This document shows positions 33,448 through 41,826 of a stretch of 47,792 nt of DNA, piece by piece. Numbering within the stretch: the first letter of the stretch is position 1; each line of letters begins with the position of its first letter. This DNA comes from Paracoccaceae bacterium. GTDB taxonomy: Bacteria > Pseudomonadota > Alphaproteobacteria > Rhodobacterales > Rhodobacteraceae. The stretch is taken from the NCBI GenBank assembly GCA_002709405.1, contig PAQV01000010.1:46142-93933 (forward strand), in the 5' to 3' direction. The translations under genes and the position numbers were made by a program. The notes below the pieces were generated by a model. It did not search any database. It was not told where the DNA came from and saw only the letters and a list, made by a program, of their open reading frames with translations.

Positions 33448-34386
33448 ATGAGTTTCACCGCACGACACCTGCTCGGGATCGAGCCGCTTCGGCCCGAGGC
33501 CATCACCGCGATTCTCGACCTGGCCGAGACCTATGTCGATCTCAACCGCAGCGACGCCAAGCATGGCGACGCCCTGGCCGGGCTGACCCAGATCAACATG
33601 TTCTTCGAAAACTCCACCCGCACCCAGGCCAGTTTCGAACTGGCCGGCAAGCGGCTTGGGGCGGACGTGATGAACATGGCCATGCAGACCTCTTCGGTGA
33701 AGAAGGGCGAGACGCTGATCGACACCGCCCTGACCCTGAACGCCATGCACCCCGACCTGCTGGTCGTGCGCCATCCGCAATCGGGGGCCGTCGACCTGCT
33801 GGCCCAGAAGGTTAATTGCGCCGTGCTGAACGCCGGAGACGGGCGCCACGAACATCCCACCCAGGCCCTGCTGGACGCGCTGACGATTCGCCGGGCCAAG
33901 GGACGGCTGCATCGGCTGAACGTGGCCATCTGCGGCGACATCGCCCATTCCCGCGTGGCCCGGTCCAACATCCTGCTGCTGGGCAAGATGGAAAACCGCG
34001 TCCGCCTGATCGGTCCGCCGACGCTGATGCCCTCGGGCATCGCCGAGTTCGGCGTCGAGGTCTACGAGGACATGGAAGACGGCCTGCGCGATGTCGACGT
34101 GGTCATGATGCTGCGCCTGCAGAAGGAACGGATGGACGGCGGCTTCATCCCCTCGGAACGCGAATATTACCACCGCTACGGGCTGGACGCGGCCAAGCTG
34201 TCGCTGGCCAAGGACGATGCCATCGTCATGCATCCCGGCCCCATGAACCGGGGCGTCGAGATCGACGGAGAGATCGCCGACGACATCAACCGGTCGGTCA
34301 TCCAGGACCAGGTCGAAATGGGCGTGGCCGTGCGCATGGCCGCGATGGACCTGCTGGCCCGCAACCTGCGCGCGGAGGCGGCATGA
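33448..34386 (+). CDS. pyrB: Aspartate carbamoyltransferase catalytic subunit
   Basis: This is a 312-residue enzyme catalysing carbamoyl phosphate plus aspartate to carbamoyl aspartate, the committed step of pyrimidine synthesis. The carbamoyl-phosphate motif [15 protein letters not shown] (STRT) is intact. HPTQALLD and [12 protein letters not shown] are also as expected. Length is normal. The stop overlaps the start of the next gene (ATGA). The third gene of the operon is a dihydroorotase-like protein without metal ligands, so the enzyme may belong to a PyrB-PyrC' type complex. Confidence 0.96.
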   Translation: MSFTARHLLGIEPLRPEAITAILDLAETYVDLNRSDAKHGDALAGLTQINMFFENSTRTQASFELAGKRLGADVMNMAMQTSSVKKGETLIDTALTLNAMHPDLLVVRHPQSGAVDLLAQKVNCAVLNAGDGRHEHPTQALLDALTIRRAKGRLHRLNVAICGDIAHSRVARSNILLLGKMENRVRLIGPPTLMPSGIAEFGVEVYEDMEDGLRDVDVVMMLRLQKERMDGGFIPSEREYYHRYGLDAAKLSLAKDDAIVMHPGPMNRGVEIDGEIADDINRSVIQDQVEMGVAVRMAAMDLLARNLRAEAA

Positions 34387-34907
34387 GCGGATACGAGATC
34401 GACATTCCCGCCGGCGAACGCGGGCGCATCCGCGTCTTTTCCCTGTCGATGTCCAAGGACGAGGCCGAACATCTTGAACTTGGCCGGGCCCTGGGCAAGT
34501 ACCCCGACGATCCCTCGCGGGTCGAGGTCTTTCCGGTGTCCAACCTCGACGGGCTTGGCCTGGCCGGCTACCTGTCGGAAGGCTGCGGCGTGCCCAAGGC
34601 CCAGGTCAGCCCCGACCGGGCGCGGCTGGACGCGCTGGACGGCCACGTCCTGCTGCTGTTCAGCCGGGCCTATGACGGAGGCGGCGTCACGCTGCATCCC
34701 GAACCGGCCCTGACGCTGATCGGCACCTATGACGAAGACCGCCCCAAGACCAGCGCGCCGCCGATCGAGACGGACAGCGCCAAGCCCTTTTCCGGCGTGC
34801 CGCGCAAGTCGCCCCGGGAAAACCGGGCAGCCTCGCGCCGGGCGGGGGCGATCTTTTTCGGCCTCGTCATGCTTCTTCTGATCATCGTCGTGATTCTGGT
34901 GCTTTGA
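34383..34907 (+). CDS. Tail-anchored protein of unknown function between pyrB and pyrC
   Basis: This is a 174-residue protein. Residues 1-118 look like a compact alpha/beta domain ([45 protein letters not shown]). A Pro/Lys/Arg-rich linker (119-153) leads to a single C-terminal membrane helix (154-174), giving a tail-anchored layout with the domain in the cytoplasm. It overlaps pyrB by 4 bases and ends 1 bp before the pyrC-like gene, so it is firmly in the operon. I recognise no family. It could tether the pyrimidine enzymes to the membrane, but this is only a suggestion from context. Confidence 0.85.
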   Translation: MSGYEIDIPAGERGRIRVFSLSMSKDEAEHLELGRALGKYPDDPSRVEVFPVSNLDGLGLAGYLSEGCGVPKAQVSPDRARLDALDGHVLLLFSRAYDGGGVTLHPEPALTLIGTYDEDRPKTSAPPIETDSAKPFSGVPRKSPRENRAASRRAGAIFFGLVMLLLIIVVILVL

Positions 34908-34908
34908 C

Positions 34909-36189
34909 ATGTCGGCCACGCTTTTTACCAACGCCCGCCTGATTGACCCCGAGGCCCTGACCGACGACACCGGCAGCCTGCTGGTCGAAAACGGCCGCAT
35001 CACCGCCCGTCTTGGCGCCGGCGAAAACGCCTCTGCCGAGCGGGTGATCGACTGCGCCGGGGCCTGCCTAGCCCCGGGCATCGTGGACCTGGGCGTCAAG
35101 ATCGGCGAGCCTGGAGAACGCCACAAGGAAAGCTTCCGCACCGCGGGGCGCGCGGCGGCCAAGGGCGGCGTGACGACCATGATCACCCGGCCCGACACGC
35201 TGCCGGCCATCGACAATCCCGAAACGCTGGAATTCGTCCTGCGCCGCGCCCAGGCCGACACGCCGGTCACCGTCCTGCCCATGGGCACCCTGACCAAGGG
35301 GCGCGAGGGGCGCGAGATGACCGAGATCGGCTTTCTCATGGATGCCGGGGCGGTGGCCTTTTCCGATGGCGACCACGTGGTCGAAAACACCAAGGTCCTG
35401 TCGCGCGCCCTGACCTATGCCCGCTCGCTGGGCGCCCTGGTGATCGCCCATCCCCAGGAACCGATCCTGTCCCGGGGGGCCTCGGCCACCAGCGGCAAGT
35501 TCGCTTCGTTGCGCGGCCTGTCCGGGGTGACACCGATGGCCGAGCGCATGGGCCTGGACCGCGACATCGCCCTGGTCGAGATGACCGGCGCGCGCTACCA
35601 CGCCGACCAGATCACCACCGCCCGGGCCCTGCCCGCGCTGGAGCGCGCTAAGAACAACGGCTTTGACGTGACGGCCGGGGTCAGCATCCATCACCTGACG
35701 CTGAACGAGCTCGACGTGGCCGACTACCGGACCTTCTTCAAGCTCAAGCCCCCGCTCAGGTCCGAAGACGATCGCCAGGCGGTGGTCGAGGCCGTCGGAT
35801 CAGGGCTGATCGACATCATCTGTTCGATGCACACGCCGCAGGATGCCGAATCGAAACGCCTGCCCTTCGAGGAAGCGGCCAGCGGGGCGATCGGGCTGGA
35901 GACCCTGCTGCCGGCGGCGATGCGCCTTTACCATGCCGGTGCGCTTGGCCTGGCCCAGCTGTTCCGGGCGATGTCGTTGAACCCTGCGAAACGGCTGGGG
36001 CTGGCCTCGGGGCGGCTGTCGGCGGGGGCTCCGGCGGACCTGGTGCTGTTCGATCCCGACAAGCCCTTCGTGATGGACCGCTGGTCGCTTGAATCCAAAT
36101 CCAAGAATACGCCCTTCGATCTGCAACGGATGCAGGGCCGCGTCATGGCAACCTGGGTCGCCGGACAAGAAATCTACCGGAGCGCCTGA
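34909..36189 (+). CDS. pyrC: Dihydroorotase-like protein lacking metal ligands (PyrC' type)
   Basis: This 426-residue protein has the overall fold and length of a type I dihydroorotase. The metal-binding residues are replaced. The HxH after the VD strand (VDxHxHxREPG) reads DLGVKIGEPG, with Gly62 and Lys64 where His is expected. The later zinc His of the HVST strand is Gln234 (HADQIT). The Asp of DHAPH is Met307 (CSMHTPQ). His181 and the IHHL segment remain. It is probably inactive, like the PyrC' (PyrX) partner of PyrB in Pseudomonas, so an active dihydroorotase should exist elsewhere. It starts 1 bp after the tail-anchored gene and overlaps plsY by one base. Confidence 0.85.
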   Translation: MSATLFTNARLIDPEALTDDTGSLLVENGRITARLGAGENASAERVIDCAGACLAPGIVDLGVKIGEPGERHKESFRTAGRAAAKGGVTTMITRPDTLPAIDNPETLEFVLRRAQADTPVTVLPMGTLTKGREGREMTEIGFLMDAGAVAFSDGDHVVENTKVLSRALTYARSLGALVIAHPQEPILSRGASATSGKFASLRGLSGVTPMAERMGLDRDIALVEMTGARYHADQITTARALPALERAKNNGFDVTAGVSIHHLTLNELDVADYRTFFKLKPPLRSEDDRQAVVEAVGSGLIDIICSMHTPQDAESKRLPFEEAASGAIGLETLLPAAMRLYHAGALGLAQLFRAMSLNPAKRLGLASGRLSAGAPADLVLFDPDKPFVMDRWSLESKSKNTPFDLQRMQGRVMATWVAGQEIYRSA

Positions 36190-36800
36190 TGCCCGACATT
36201 ACCACGCCCGACGCCTGGCTGATCCTGTGGATCGCCGTTGGATACCTGTTCGGGGCCATTCCGTTCGGCCTGCTGTCGGCCCGCATCTTCGGGCTGGGCG
36301 ACGTGCGCAAGATCGGCTCGGGCAATATCGGGGCCACCAACGTGCTGCGCACCGGGCACAAGCCCGCCGCCGCGCTGACCCTGATCCTGGATGCCGGCAA
36401 GGGGGCCGCCGCCGTTCTGCTGGCCCGCCACTTTGCCGGGGAGGACGCCGTTCAACTGGCGGCCCTGGCGGCGTTCTTCGGCCATTGCTTCCCGGTCTGG
36501 CTGGGGTTCAAGGGCGGCAAGGGTGTGGCGACCTTCCTGGGGCTCTGGCTGGCCCTCGCCCCGCCCGTCGGCATCGCCTGCTGCGCCACCTGGCTGGTGG
36601 GTGCCGCCCTGTCGCGGATTTCCTCGGTTGCGGCGCTGGCCGCGGCGGGGATGTCGCCGCTGTGGGCCGCGCTCTTCGGCGCGCAATCGGCGCTGGTGCT
36701 GTCGGTGCTGCTGGCCGGCCTGATCCTGTTGCGCCACTGGCAGAACATCCAGCGCCTGCGCAACGGCACCGAGCCCAGGATCGGCGCGCGCCGGAAATAG
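36189..36800 (+). CDS. plsY: Glycerol-3-phosphate acyltransferase PlsY
   Basis: This is a 203-residue inner-membrane enzyme that transfers acyl groups from acyl-phosphate to glycerol-3-phosphate, starting phospholipid synthesis. Motifs are complete: GSGNIGATNVLRTG, LDAGKGAAAVLLA and GHCFPVWLGFKGGKGVAT, arranged among about five helices. It shares one base with the pyrC-like stop (TGATG) and closes the pyr operon. A GC-rich 8-bp hairpin spans its stop codon. Confidence 0.95.
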   Translation: MPDITTPDAWLILWIAVGYLFGAIPFGLLSARIFGLGDVRKIGSGNIGATNVLRTGHKPAAALTLILDAGKGAAAVLLARHFAGEDAVQLAALAAFFGHCFPVWLGFKGGKGVATFLGLWLALAPPVGIACCATWLVGAALSRISSVAALAAAGMSPLWAALFGAQSALVLSVLLAGLILLRHWQNIQRLRNGTEPRIGARRK

Positions 36801-36808
36801 GCGCGCCG
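36782..36808 (+). terminator. GC-rich hairpin at the plsY stop
   Basis: CGGCGCGC (36782-36789) pairs with GCGCGCCG (36801-36808) across an 11-base loop that holds the plsY stop codon. No T run follows, so termination is uncertain. It lies 18 bp before the end of the convergent 124-residue gene. Confidence 0.35.
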
Positions 36809-36826
36809 TCCCCAGGTATCCGGGTC

Positions 36827-37201
36827 TTACGGCAAAAGTCGTTCCACCGCTCGGCCATTGGCCCAGGTGCCGTGCAAGGCCCCGTCGGGCATGCGCACGT
36901 AGACAACCGGGTACTGGTCGCCCCAGTCGACCCAGATCACATCCTGATTGCGCGTGCCGGTGCCCTGGTAGGAATGTGACTCAACGCTCCAGGTCATGGC
37001 GATGGCCCCGTCATTGTCCGCGATTCGCACCGACCCGTCATAGACCGACCCGTCCGGATTGCGCCCTTCCACCCGGTATTGCCCGGCGATCGACTGGGCC
37101 AGGACCGCCCCGGCGCAGACGATGACGACACAGGCCGCGATGGCCATGACGCGGCAGATGGACGAGCCCTGCGCCTCGACGCGGGAAAGAAGGATTTGCA
37201 T
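36827..37201 (-). CDS. Small exported protein of unknown function, 124 residues
   Basis: A hydrophobic segment (about 19-35, MAIAACVVIVCAGAVLA) ends in a plausible signal cleavage site before QSIAGQYRVEGRNPDG. The mature part is a small beta-rich domain (GSVYDGSVRIADNDGAI, VYVRMPDGALHGTWANG). It may be periplasmic. The ATG at 37201 is reported; the ATG at 37147 would give a more compact signal peptide, and neither has a strong ribosome site. It is the last gene of the minus-strand run after gshA, with 46 bp between. Family unknown. Confidence 0.7.
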   Translation of the reverse strand: MQILLSRVEAQGSSICRVMAIAACVVIVCAGAVLAQSIAGQYRVEGRNPDGSVYDGSVRIADNDGAIAMTWSVESHSYQGTGTRNQDVIWVDWGDQYPVVYVRMPDGALHGTWANGRAVERLLP

Positions 37202-37247
37202 GATAGGGCGACCCCAATGTCAGTCAGGTTCGCCCCCAGCTATCGCA

Positions 37248-38618
37248 TCAATAACTGTAGGCTTCGTAAATACGGCTGAGATCGCCGTTCCAGTCGCCGT
37301 TGTAGTGATCCAGCAATTCGTCCGCCGGCGCCTTGCCGGTTTCGATGCTGTCTTCCAGCGCATGCAGGAAATGGCGTTCGTCGGCGACCATGCCGCCCAG
37401 CCCGGGCATCGCCCGCGCCTTCAGGCCCGAGCGCGAGATATCCAGCGCCTCGGTCGCTAGCTTCAGCATGTCGATGCCCCCGACCTTGGCCTGCAACCCC
37501 TGCTGACCCGCGGCCACGCGCAGGGCCTGGCGGGTCTCGGCGTCCCAGCCCTTGACCAGGTCCCAGGCCGCATCCAGAGCCCCCTGGTCGTACATCAGCC
37601 CGACCCAAAAGGCCGGCAGGGCACACAGACGGCGCCACGGGCCGCCATCGGCCCCGCGCATTTCGATGAATTTCTTGATCCGCGCCTCGGGGAAGACTGT
37701 CGTCAGGTGATCGGCCCAGTCCGACAGGGTCGGCTTCTCGCCCGGCAAGGCCGGCAGTTCGCCCTTGAGGAAATCGCGGAAGGACATGCCCAGGGCATCG
37801 ATGTACTGGCCATCGCGGTAGACGAAATACATCGGCACATCGAGCACGTATTCCGTCCAGGCCTCGAACCCGAAACCGTCTTCGAAGACGAAGGGCAGCA
37901 TGCCCGTGCGCGCATCATCGAGGTTCCGCCAGACCTTGGCCCGCAGGCTTTTGCCGCCGAAGGGCTTGCCCTCGAAGAAGGGCGAATTGCCGAACAGCGC
38001 ATTGGCCACCGGCTGCAGGGCCAGCGCCACGCGCAGCTTTTGCACCATGTCCGATTCAGACCCGAAATCGAGGTTCACCTGCACCGTGCAGGTCCGGCGC
38101 ATCATCACGCGGCCCATGGTGCCCACCTTTTCCATGTAGGCGTCCATCAGCTTGTAGCGCCCCTTGGGCATCAGCGGCATCTGTTCGTGGGTCCATTCCG
38201 GGGCCGCGCCCAGCCCGATGAAACCGACGCCGACCTTGTCGGCCACGTCCTTGACCTCGCGCAGGTGCTCGTTCACCTCGTCGCAGGTCTCGTGGATCGT
38301 CTCCAAGGGTGCGCCCGACAATTCCAGCTGGCCGCCCGGTTCAAGCGAGATATTCGCCCCGCCCTTGACCAGCCCGATCAGGTTGCCGCCCTCTTCCAGG
38401 GGGGCCCAGCCGTGCACGTCGCGCAGGCCTTCCAGCACCGCCTTGACCGAGCGTTCGCCGTCGTAGGGGATTGGCAGCAGGGTGTCCTTGCAATAGCCGA
38501 ACTTCTCGTGCTCGGTGCCGATGCGCCAGTCTTCCTTCGGCTTGCACCCGTCTGCCAAGTAGCCCGCGAGCTGGTCATAACTTTCGATCGGCCCGCCGCC
38601 GCTCTGGGGAATGGACAT
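37248..38618 (-). CDS. gshA: Glutamate-cysteine ligase, plant/alphaproteobacterial type
   Basis: This is a 456-residue enzyme that joins glutamate and cysteine, the first step of glutathione synthesis. The sequence matches the plant-like GCL group of alphaproteobacteria: IGTEHEKFGY near the N-terminus, the GGQLELSGAPL glutamate and metal site, then TCTVQVNLDFGSE and MRGADGGPW. Length is standard. It is the fourth gene in a minus-strand run starting with rsmE, an association common in this group. A 64-bp gap separates it from the preceding membrane-protein gene. Confidence 0.95.
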   Translation of the reverse strand: MSIPQSGGGPIESYDQLAGYLADGCKPKEDWRIGTEHEKFGYCKDTLLPIPYDGERSVKAVLEGLRDVHGWAPLEEGGNLIGLVKGGANISLEPGGQLELSGAPLETIHETCDEVNEHLREVKDVADKVGVGFIGLGAAPEWTHEQMPLMPKGRYKLMDAYMEKVGTMGRVMMRRTCTVQVNLDFGSESDMVQKLRVALALQPVANALFGNSPFFEGKPFGGKSLRAKVWRNLDDARTGMLPFVFEDGFGFEAWTEYVLDVPMYFVYRDGQYIDALGMSFRDFLKGELPALPGEKPTLSDWADHLTTVFPEARIKKFIEMRGADGGPWRRLCALPAFWVGLMYDQGALDAAWDLVKGWDAETRQALRVAAGQQGLQAKVGGIDMLKLATEALDISRSGLKARAMPGLGGMVADERHFLHALEDSIETGKAPADELLDHYNGDWNGDLSRIYEAYSY

Positions 38619-38682
38619 CTGATGCTCTCCGGTCCTTGGGTCTTAACCTGCGCCCCGACCTGCCCGCAAAAGCGGTGGGGTG

Positions 38683-39210
38683 TCAATGTAGGCGATAGTT
38701 GGGGGGCCGTGCGGTGCGCCGTTCCCACACCACCACCGGCATCGGCGCTTTTCGGTCCAGATGCGACAGCAAACGGCGGGTATCCAGGCCAGGTAGCGCG
38801 CCGAATGCGTCAAACAGCGCCTCCGAGCCGGCGGCGTTCACGGGAATGTGCAGGGCCGGTGAGCCGGGTTGTTCAAGCACCCAGCATGGCGGCTGGTCGG
38901 TGGGATCGAGGATCAGCCGTTCCAGTTCCGACGCGGCCACCGCTCCGCCGTCGAGCGGGCCGAAATAGGCGATCTTGCCTTCATCCACCTGCACCACGCC
39001 CGGCCCGTCCGTGCCCTGCCGAAAGCGCATCCGGCGCAAACCGGTCACCGCAAGGGCCGCTCCGGCCAGCGCCAGCGCCCAGCCGATCCAGCCCAAAAGC
39101 CCCCCCGGCCCCATGGCCCAGCTGAGCCCGAGCGCGGCCAGCGCCGCGCCGATCAGCACCTCGCGCCAGCGCATCAGAGCGGCCCGGGCCTCGGGGCGGA
39201 TAAAGCTCAT
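38683..39210 (-). CDS. Two-helix membrane protein of unknown function, 175 residues
   Basis: Residues 18-57 form two adjacent membrane helices rich in Ala, Gly and Leu. Residues 60-175 form a cytoplasmic domain (VVQVDEGKIAYFGPLDGG, LERLILDPTD, ALHIPVNAAGSEALFDAFGAL in parts). No motif points to a function. It overlaps the stop of the GNAT gene by 4 bases and precedes gshA, so it belongs to the rsmE-GNAT-gshA unit. I do not recognise the family, though it looks like a conserved Rhodobacteraceae protein. Confidence 0.8.
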   Translation of the reverse strand: MSFIRPEARAALMRWREVLIGAALAALGLSWAMGPGGLLGWIGWALALAGAALAVTGLRRMRFRQGTDGPGVVQVDEGKIAYFGPLDGGAVAASELERLILDPTDQPPCWVLEQPGSPALHIPVNAAGSEALFDAFGALPGLDTRRLLSHLDRKAPMPVVVWERRTARPPNYRLH

Positions 39211-40079
39211 GCGACGGCTCCGGCAGGGGCCGGGCGTTTGAGAATGCTGACACGATAATCGCCGATCCGCTCGAAACCGATGGATTCATAGGCACGGCTG
39301 GCCGCGTCGTTGTTGGAAAAGAGGATGGCCACGCGCGCACCGGCATCGCGGGCCTCGGCCAGCCTGGCGGCGGTGACACGCCCCCCCAGCCCCCGGTTGC
39401 GTTCTGGCCCGGGGACAAAGACGCCCCCCACCTGCACCATGTCCCCGGCCTGCGCGTTGATCGAGGCCACGGCCACCGGCCGGCCCTCTTCGATCAACAG
39501 CCGTTCCGCGCCGCCCCGGCTGGCGGTCAGGGCGCGGGCGGCGGCTTCTTCCCGGGCGCGGTCGCGGTCGTTGGTCAGGCCGGTTTCCATCAGGTAGGTT
39601 TCGTACCAGTCGCACAGCATCGGGCGGTCGGCCTGCGACGCCGGGCGCATCTGCGCCGGGCCCAAGGTCGGGGGTGTGTCCAGACGGTCCAGCTCCAGGC
39701 GGTACAATGGCTCGGACGCGTTCATCGAGAGGTCACCTGCGCGCAGGCCCAAAGCCGCCAGCGCCCGGCGCACCTGGGCATCGTCCCCGGTGATGCCACG
39801 CAGGAAGCGGCCCGACAGCACCGCCGCCCATTCGGCCCAGACCGCGGGCGGCAGATCGGGCGCCTGCACCATCAGGAAGCCGGAATTCGAGGCCCCCAGC
39901 ACCGCGTCGATCCCCCCTGCCCCGTGATGCAGCCAGAAGACCGAGCCATGGGGATGGACGATCTCTCCGATCCCGTGGGCGTCCAGGTTCGACAGCAGGA
40001 ACATCGAGGTCTCGGCCCGGGCCCGCAGGAACCGCTGCATCTCGGGCACGTCTTCCAGCAGGGCTTCTCGCAGGGTCAT
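39207..40079 (-). CDS. GNAT-family N-acetyltransferase
   Basis: This is a 290-residue protein whose C-terminal half (about 140-285) is a GNAT domain. Strand GGVFVPGPERNRGLGG carries the acetyl-CoA loop (RNRGLG), and FSNNDAASRAYESIGFERIG is the usual end of the fold. The N-terminal half (MTLREALLEDVPEMQRFL onward) may be a second, degenerate GNAT-like domain. The acceptor is unknown. It overlaps rsmE upstream and the two-helix protein downstream by ATGA, so all three are translated from one message. Confidence 0.88.
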   Translation of the reverse strand: MTLREALLEDVPEMQRFLRARAETSMFLLSNLDAHGIGEIVHPHGSVFWLHHGAGGIDAVLGASNSGFLMVQAPDLPPAVWAEWAAVLSGRFLRGITGDDAQVRRALAALGLRAGDLSMNASEPLYRLELDRLDTPPTLGPAQMRPASQADRPMLCDWYETYLMETGLTNDRDRAREEAAARALTASRGGAERLLIEEGRPVAVASINAQAGDMVQVGGVFVPGPERNRGLGGRVTAARLAEARDAGARVAILFSNNDAASRAYESIGFERIGDYRVSILKRPAPAGAVA

Positions 40080-40795
40080 TTCCAGTCTCCAAGCTGCGTC
40101 TGCCAGAGGGTCAGCGCGGCCACCGCCGCTGTGTCGGCCCGCAGGATACGCGGCCCCAGGCTGACCCGGTGCGCATACTCGAGCCCCCGCAGCCGGGTGC
40201 GCTCGGCCTCGGAAAAGCCGCCCTCGGGCCCGATCAGGATCGCCCAGGGTCCGGCCGGCCCTTCCAATGGCAGGCCCGCGCCCACGGCAGCCTCGTCGCA
40301 GAACATCAGCCGCCGGCCGGCGGGCCAGCCGTCCAGCACCCGGTCCAGCCGGGCCAGGTCGGTGACCTCGGGGACATAGGTGCCGCCGCATTGCTCGGCC
40401 GCCTCGACGGCATGGGCCTGCAGGCGGTCCTGGCGGACGCGCTCGGAATTGGTGAAATCGGTCTGCACGGGGCAGATGCGGGCGGCCCCCATCTCGGCCG
40501 CCTTCTCGACGATGAAATCGGTGCGCGCCTTCTTGATCGGCGCAAAGAGCAGCCAAAGGTCCGGCGGCATCTGCAAGGGCCTGGTCTGGGCCTGCACCGC
40601 CAGCACGCCGCCCCGCTTGCCGGCCTCGGCCACATCGGCCGACCATTCCCCGTCGCGCCCGTTGAACAACAGGATGCGATCGCCCGCGCCCAGCCGCATC
40701 ACCCCGAACAGGTAATGGGCCTGATCGCGGGACAGAGGAACCGTTTGCCCCTCCCCCAGATCCTGATCTACATAAAGTCGCACCGTGCTGCTCAT
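40076..40795 (-). CDS. rsmE: 16S rRNA m3U1498 methyltransferase
   Basis: This is a 239-residue SPOUT methyltransferase that methylates U1498 of 16S rRNA. The N-terminal PUA-like part begins VRLYVDQDLGEGQTV. The C-terminal knot has LIGPEGGFSEAE and SLGPRILRADTAAVAAL, the signature segments. Its start codon is only 12 bp from the divergent ubiA start, so control elements of one gene must lie within the other. It is the first gene of the unit leading to gshA. Confidence 0.94.
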   Translation of the reverse strand: MSSTVRLYVDQDLGEGQTVPLSRDQAHYLFGVMRLGAGDRILLFNGRDGEWSADVAEAGKRGGVLAVQAQTRPLQMPPDLWLLFAPIKKARTDFIVEKAAEMGAARICPVQTDFTNSERVRQDRLQAHAVEAAEQCGGTYVPEVTDLARLDRVLDGWPAGRRLMFCDEAAVGAGLPLEGPAGPWAILIGPEGGFSEAERTRLRGLEYAHRVSLGPRILRADTAAVAALTLWQTQLGDWK

Positions 40796-40807
40796 GGAAG
40801 GCTACAT

Positions 40808-41770
40808 ATGCAAGCTGATGCCCCGACGCCAGAGACACGCGTCGCAGATGCGGTCGACGACAACTGGGTCGACACCAAGGCCCCGGCCTGGTCCCGCCCC
40901 TACCTGCGCCTGTCGCGCGCCGACCGGCCGATCGGCACCTGGCTGTTGCTGCTGCCCTGCTGGTGGGGCCTGGTGCTGGCCATGCTGGCCACGCAAGAGG
41001 CCCGCTGGGAGGACGCCTGGATCGCCATCGGCTGCGGCCTGGGCGCCTGGCTGATGCGCGGGGCCGGATGCACCTGGAACGACATCACCGACCGCGATTT
41101 CGACGGCCGGGTCGAACGCACCAAGTCGCGGCCCATCCCCTCGGGCCAGGTCAGCGTGAAACAGGCCATGGCCTGGGCCGTGATCCAGGCGCTGCTGGCC
41201 TTCGCCATCCTGCTGAGCTTCCATCCCATGGCCGTGTCGCTGGGCGTGGCCTCGCTGCTGCTGGTCACCATCTATCCCTTCGCCAAGCGCTTTACCTGGT
41301 GGCCCCAGGTCTTCCTGGGCCTGGCTTTCAACTGGGGCGCGATCCTGGCCTGGGCCGCACATACCGGCACGCTGAACTGGCCGCCGGTGATCCTGTATGT
41401 CGCGGGCATCGCCTGGACCCTGTTCTACGACACGATCTATGCCCACCAGGATACCGAGGACGACGAGTTGATCGGGGTGAAATCCACCGCCCGGCTGTTC
41501 GGCCAGGACACCGCGCGCTACCTCAAGTACTTCCTGGTCGCCTGCGTCGGCCTGATGGGCGTGGCCATCATCGAAGCCCTGAAACCCACCGCCTCGATCC
41601 TGGCCCTGGTCATCGCCCTGGCCGGCCCCTGGGCCATGGGCTGGCACATGGCCTGGCAACTGCGCGGCTTCGACACCGAGGACAATGCCAAGTTGCTGCA
41701 GCTGTTCCGGGCCAACCGCGACACCGGCCTCATTCCGCTCATCTTCTTCATCGCGGCGCTCTTCGCTTGA
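40808..41770 (+). CDS. ubiA: 4-hydroxybenzoate polyprenyltransferase
   Basis: This is a 320-residue membrane prenyltransferase that attaches the polyprenyl chain to 4-hydroxybenzoate in ubiquinone synthesis. Both Asp-rich motifs are present: NDITDRDFD (with VERTKSRPIPSG after it) and YAHQDTEDDELIG. About eight or nine helices follow the early LSRADRPIGTWLLLLP. The ATG at 40808 gives a 30-residue hydrophilic N-terminus. It is divergent from rsmE. Its polyprenyl donor would come from the ispB-type enzyme at 6 kb. Confidence 0.95.
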   Translation: MQADAPTPETRVADAVDDNWVDTKAPAWSRPYLRLSRADRPIGTWLLLLPCWWGLVLAMLATQEARWEDAWIAIGCGLGAWLMRGAGCTWNDITDRDFDGRVERTKSRPIPSGQVSVKQAMAWAVIQALLAFAILLSFHPMAVSLGVASLLLVTIYPFAKRFTWWPQVFLGLAFNWGAILAWAAHTGTLNWPPVILYVAGIAWTLFYDTIYAHQDTEDDELIGVKSTARLFGQDTARYLKYFLVACVGLMGVAIIEALKPTASILALVIALAGPWAMGWHMAWQLRGFDTEDNAKLLQLFRANRDTGLIPLIFFIAALFA

Positions 41771-41826
41771 TTGATCAGTCCCGCCAGTCATCGTAAGAGA
41801 CCGCAGATGAAAAACGAAGATCACAC

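Noticed and set aside
34909-36189. Reading the pyrC-like gene as a pseudogene
   Set aside because: The frame is intact and of full length, with normal start, overlap to plsY and retained fold segments. Loss of metal ligands fits a kept non-catalytic protein better than decay.
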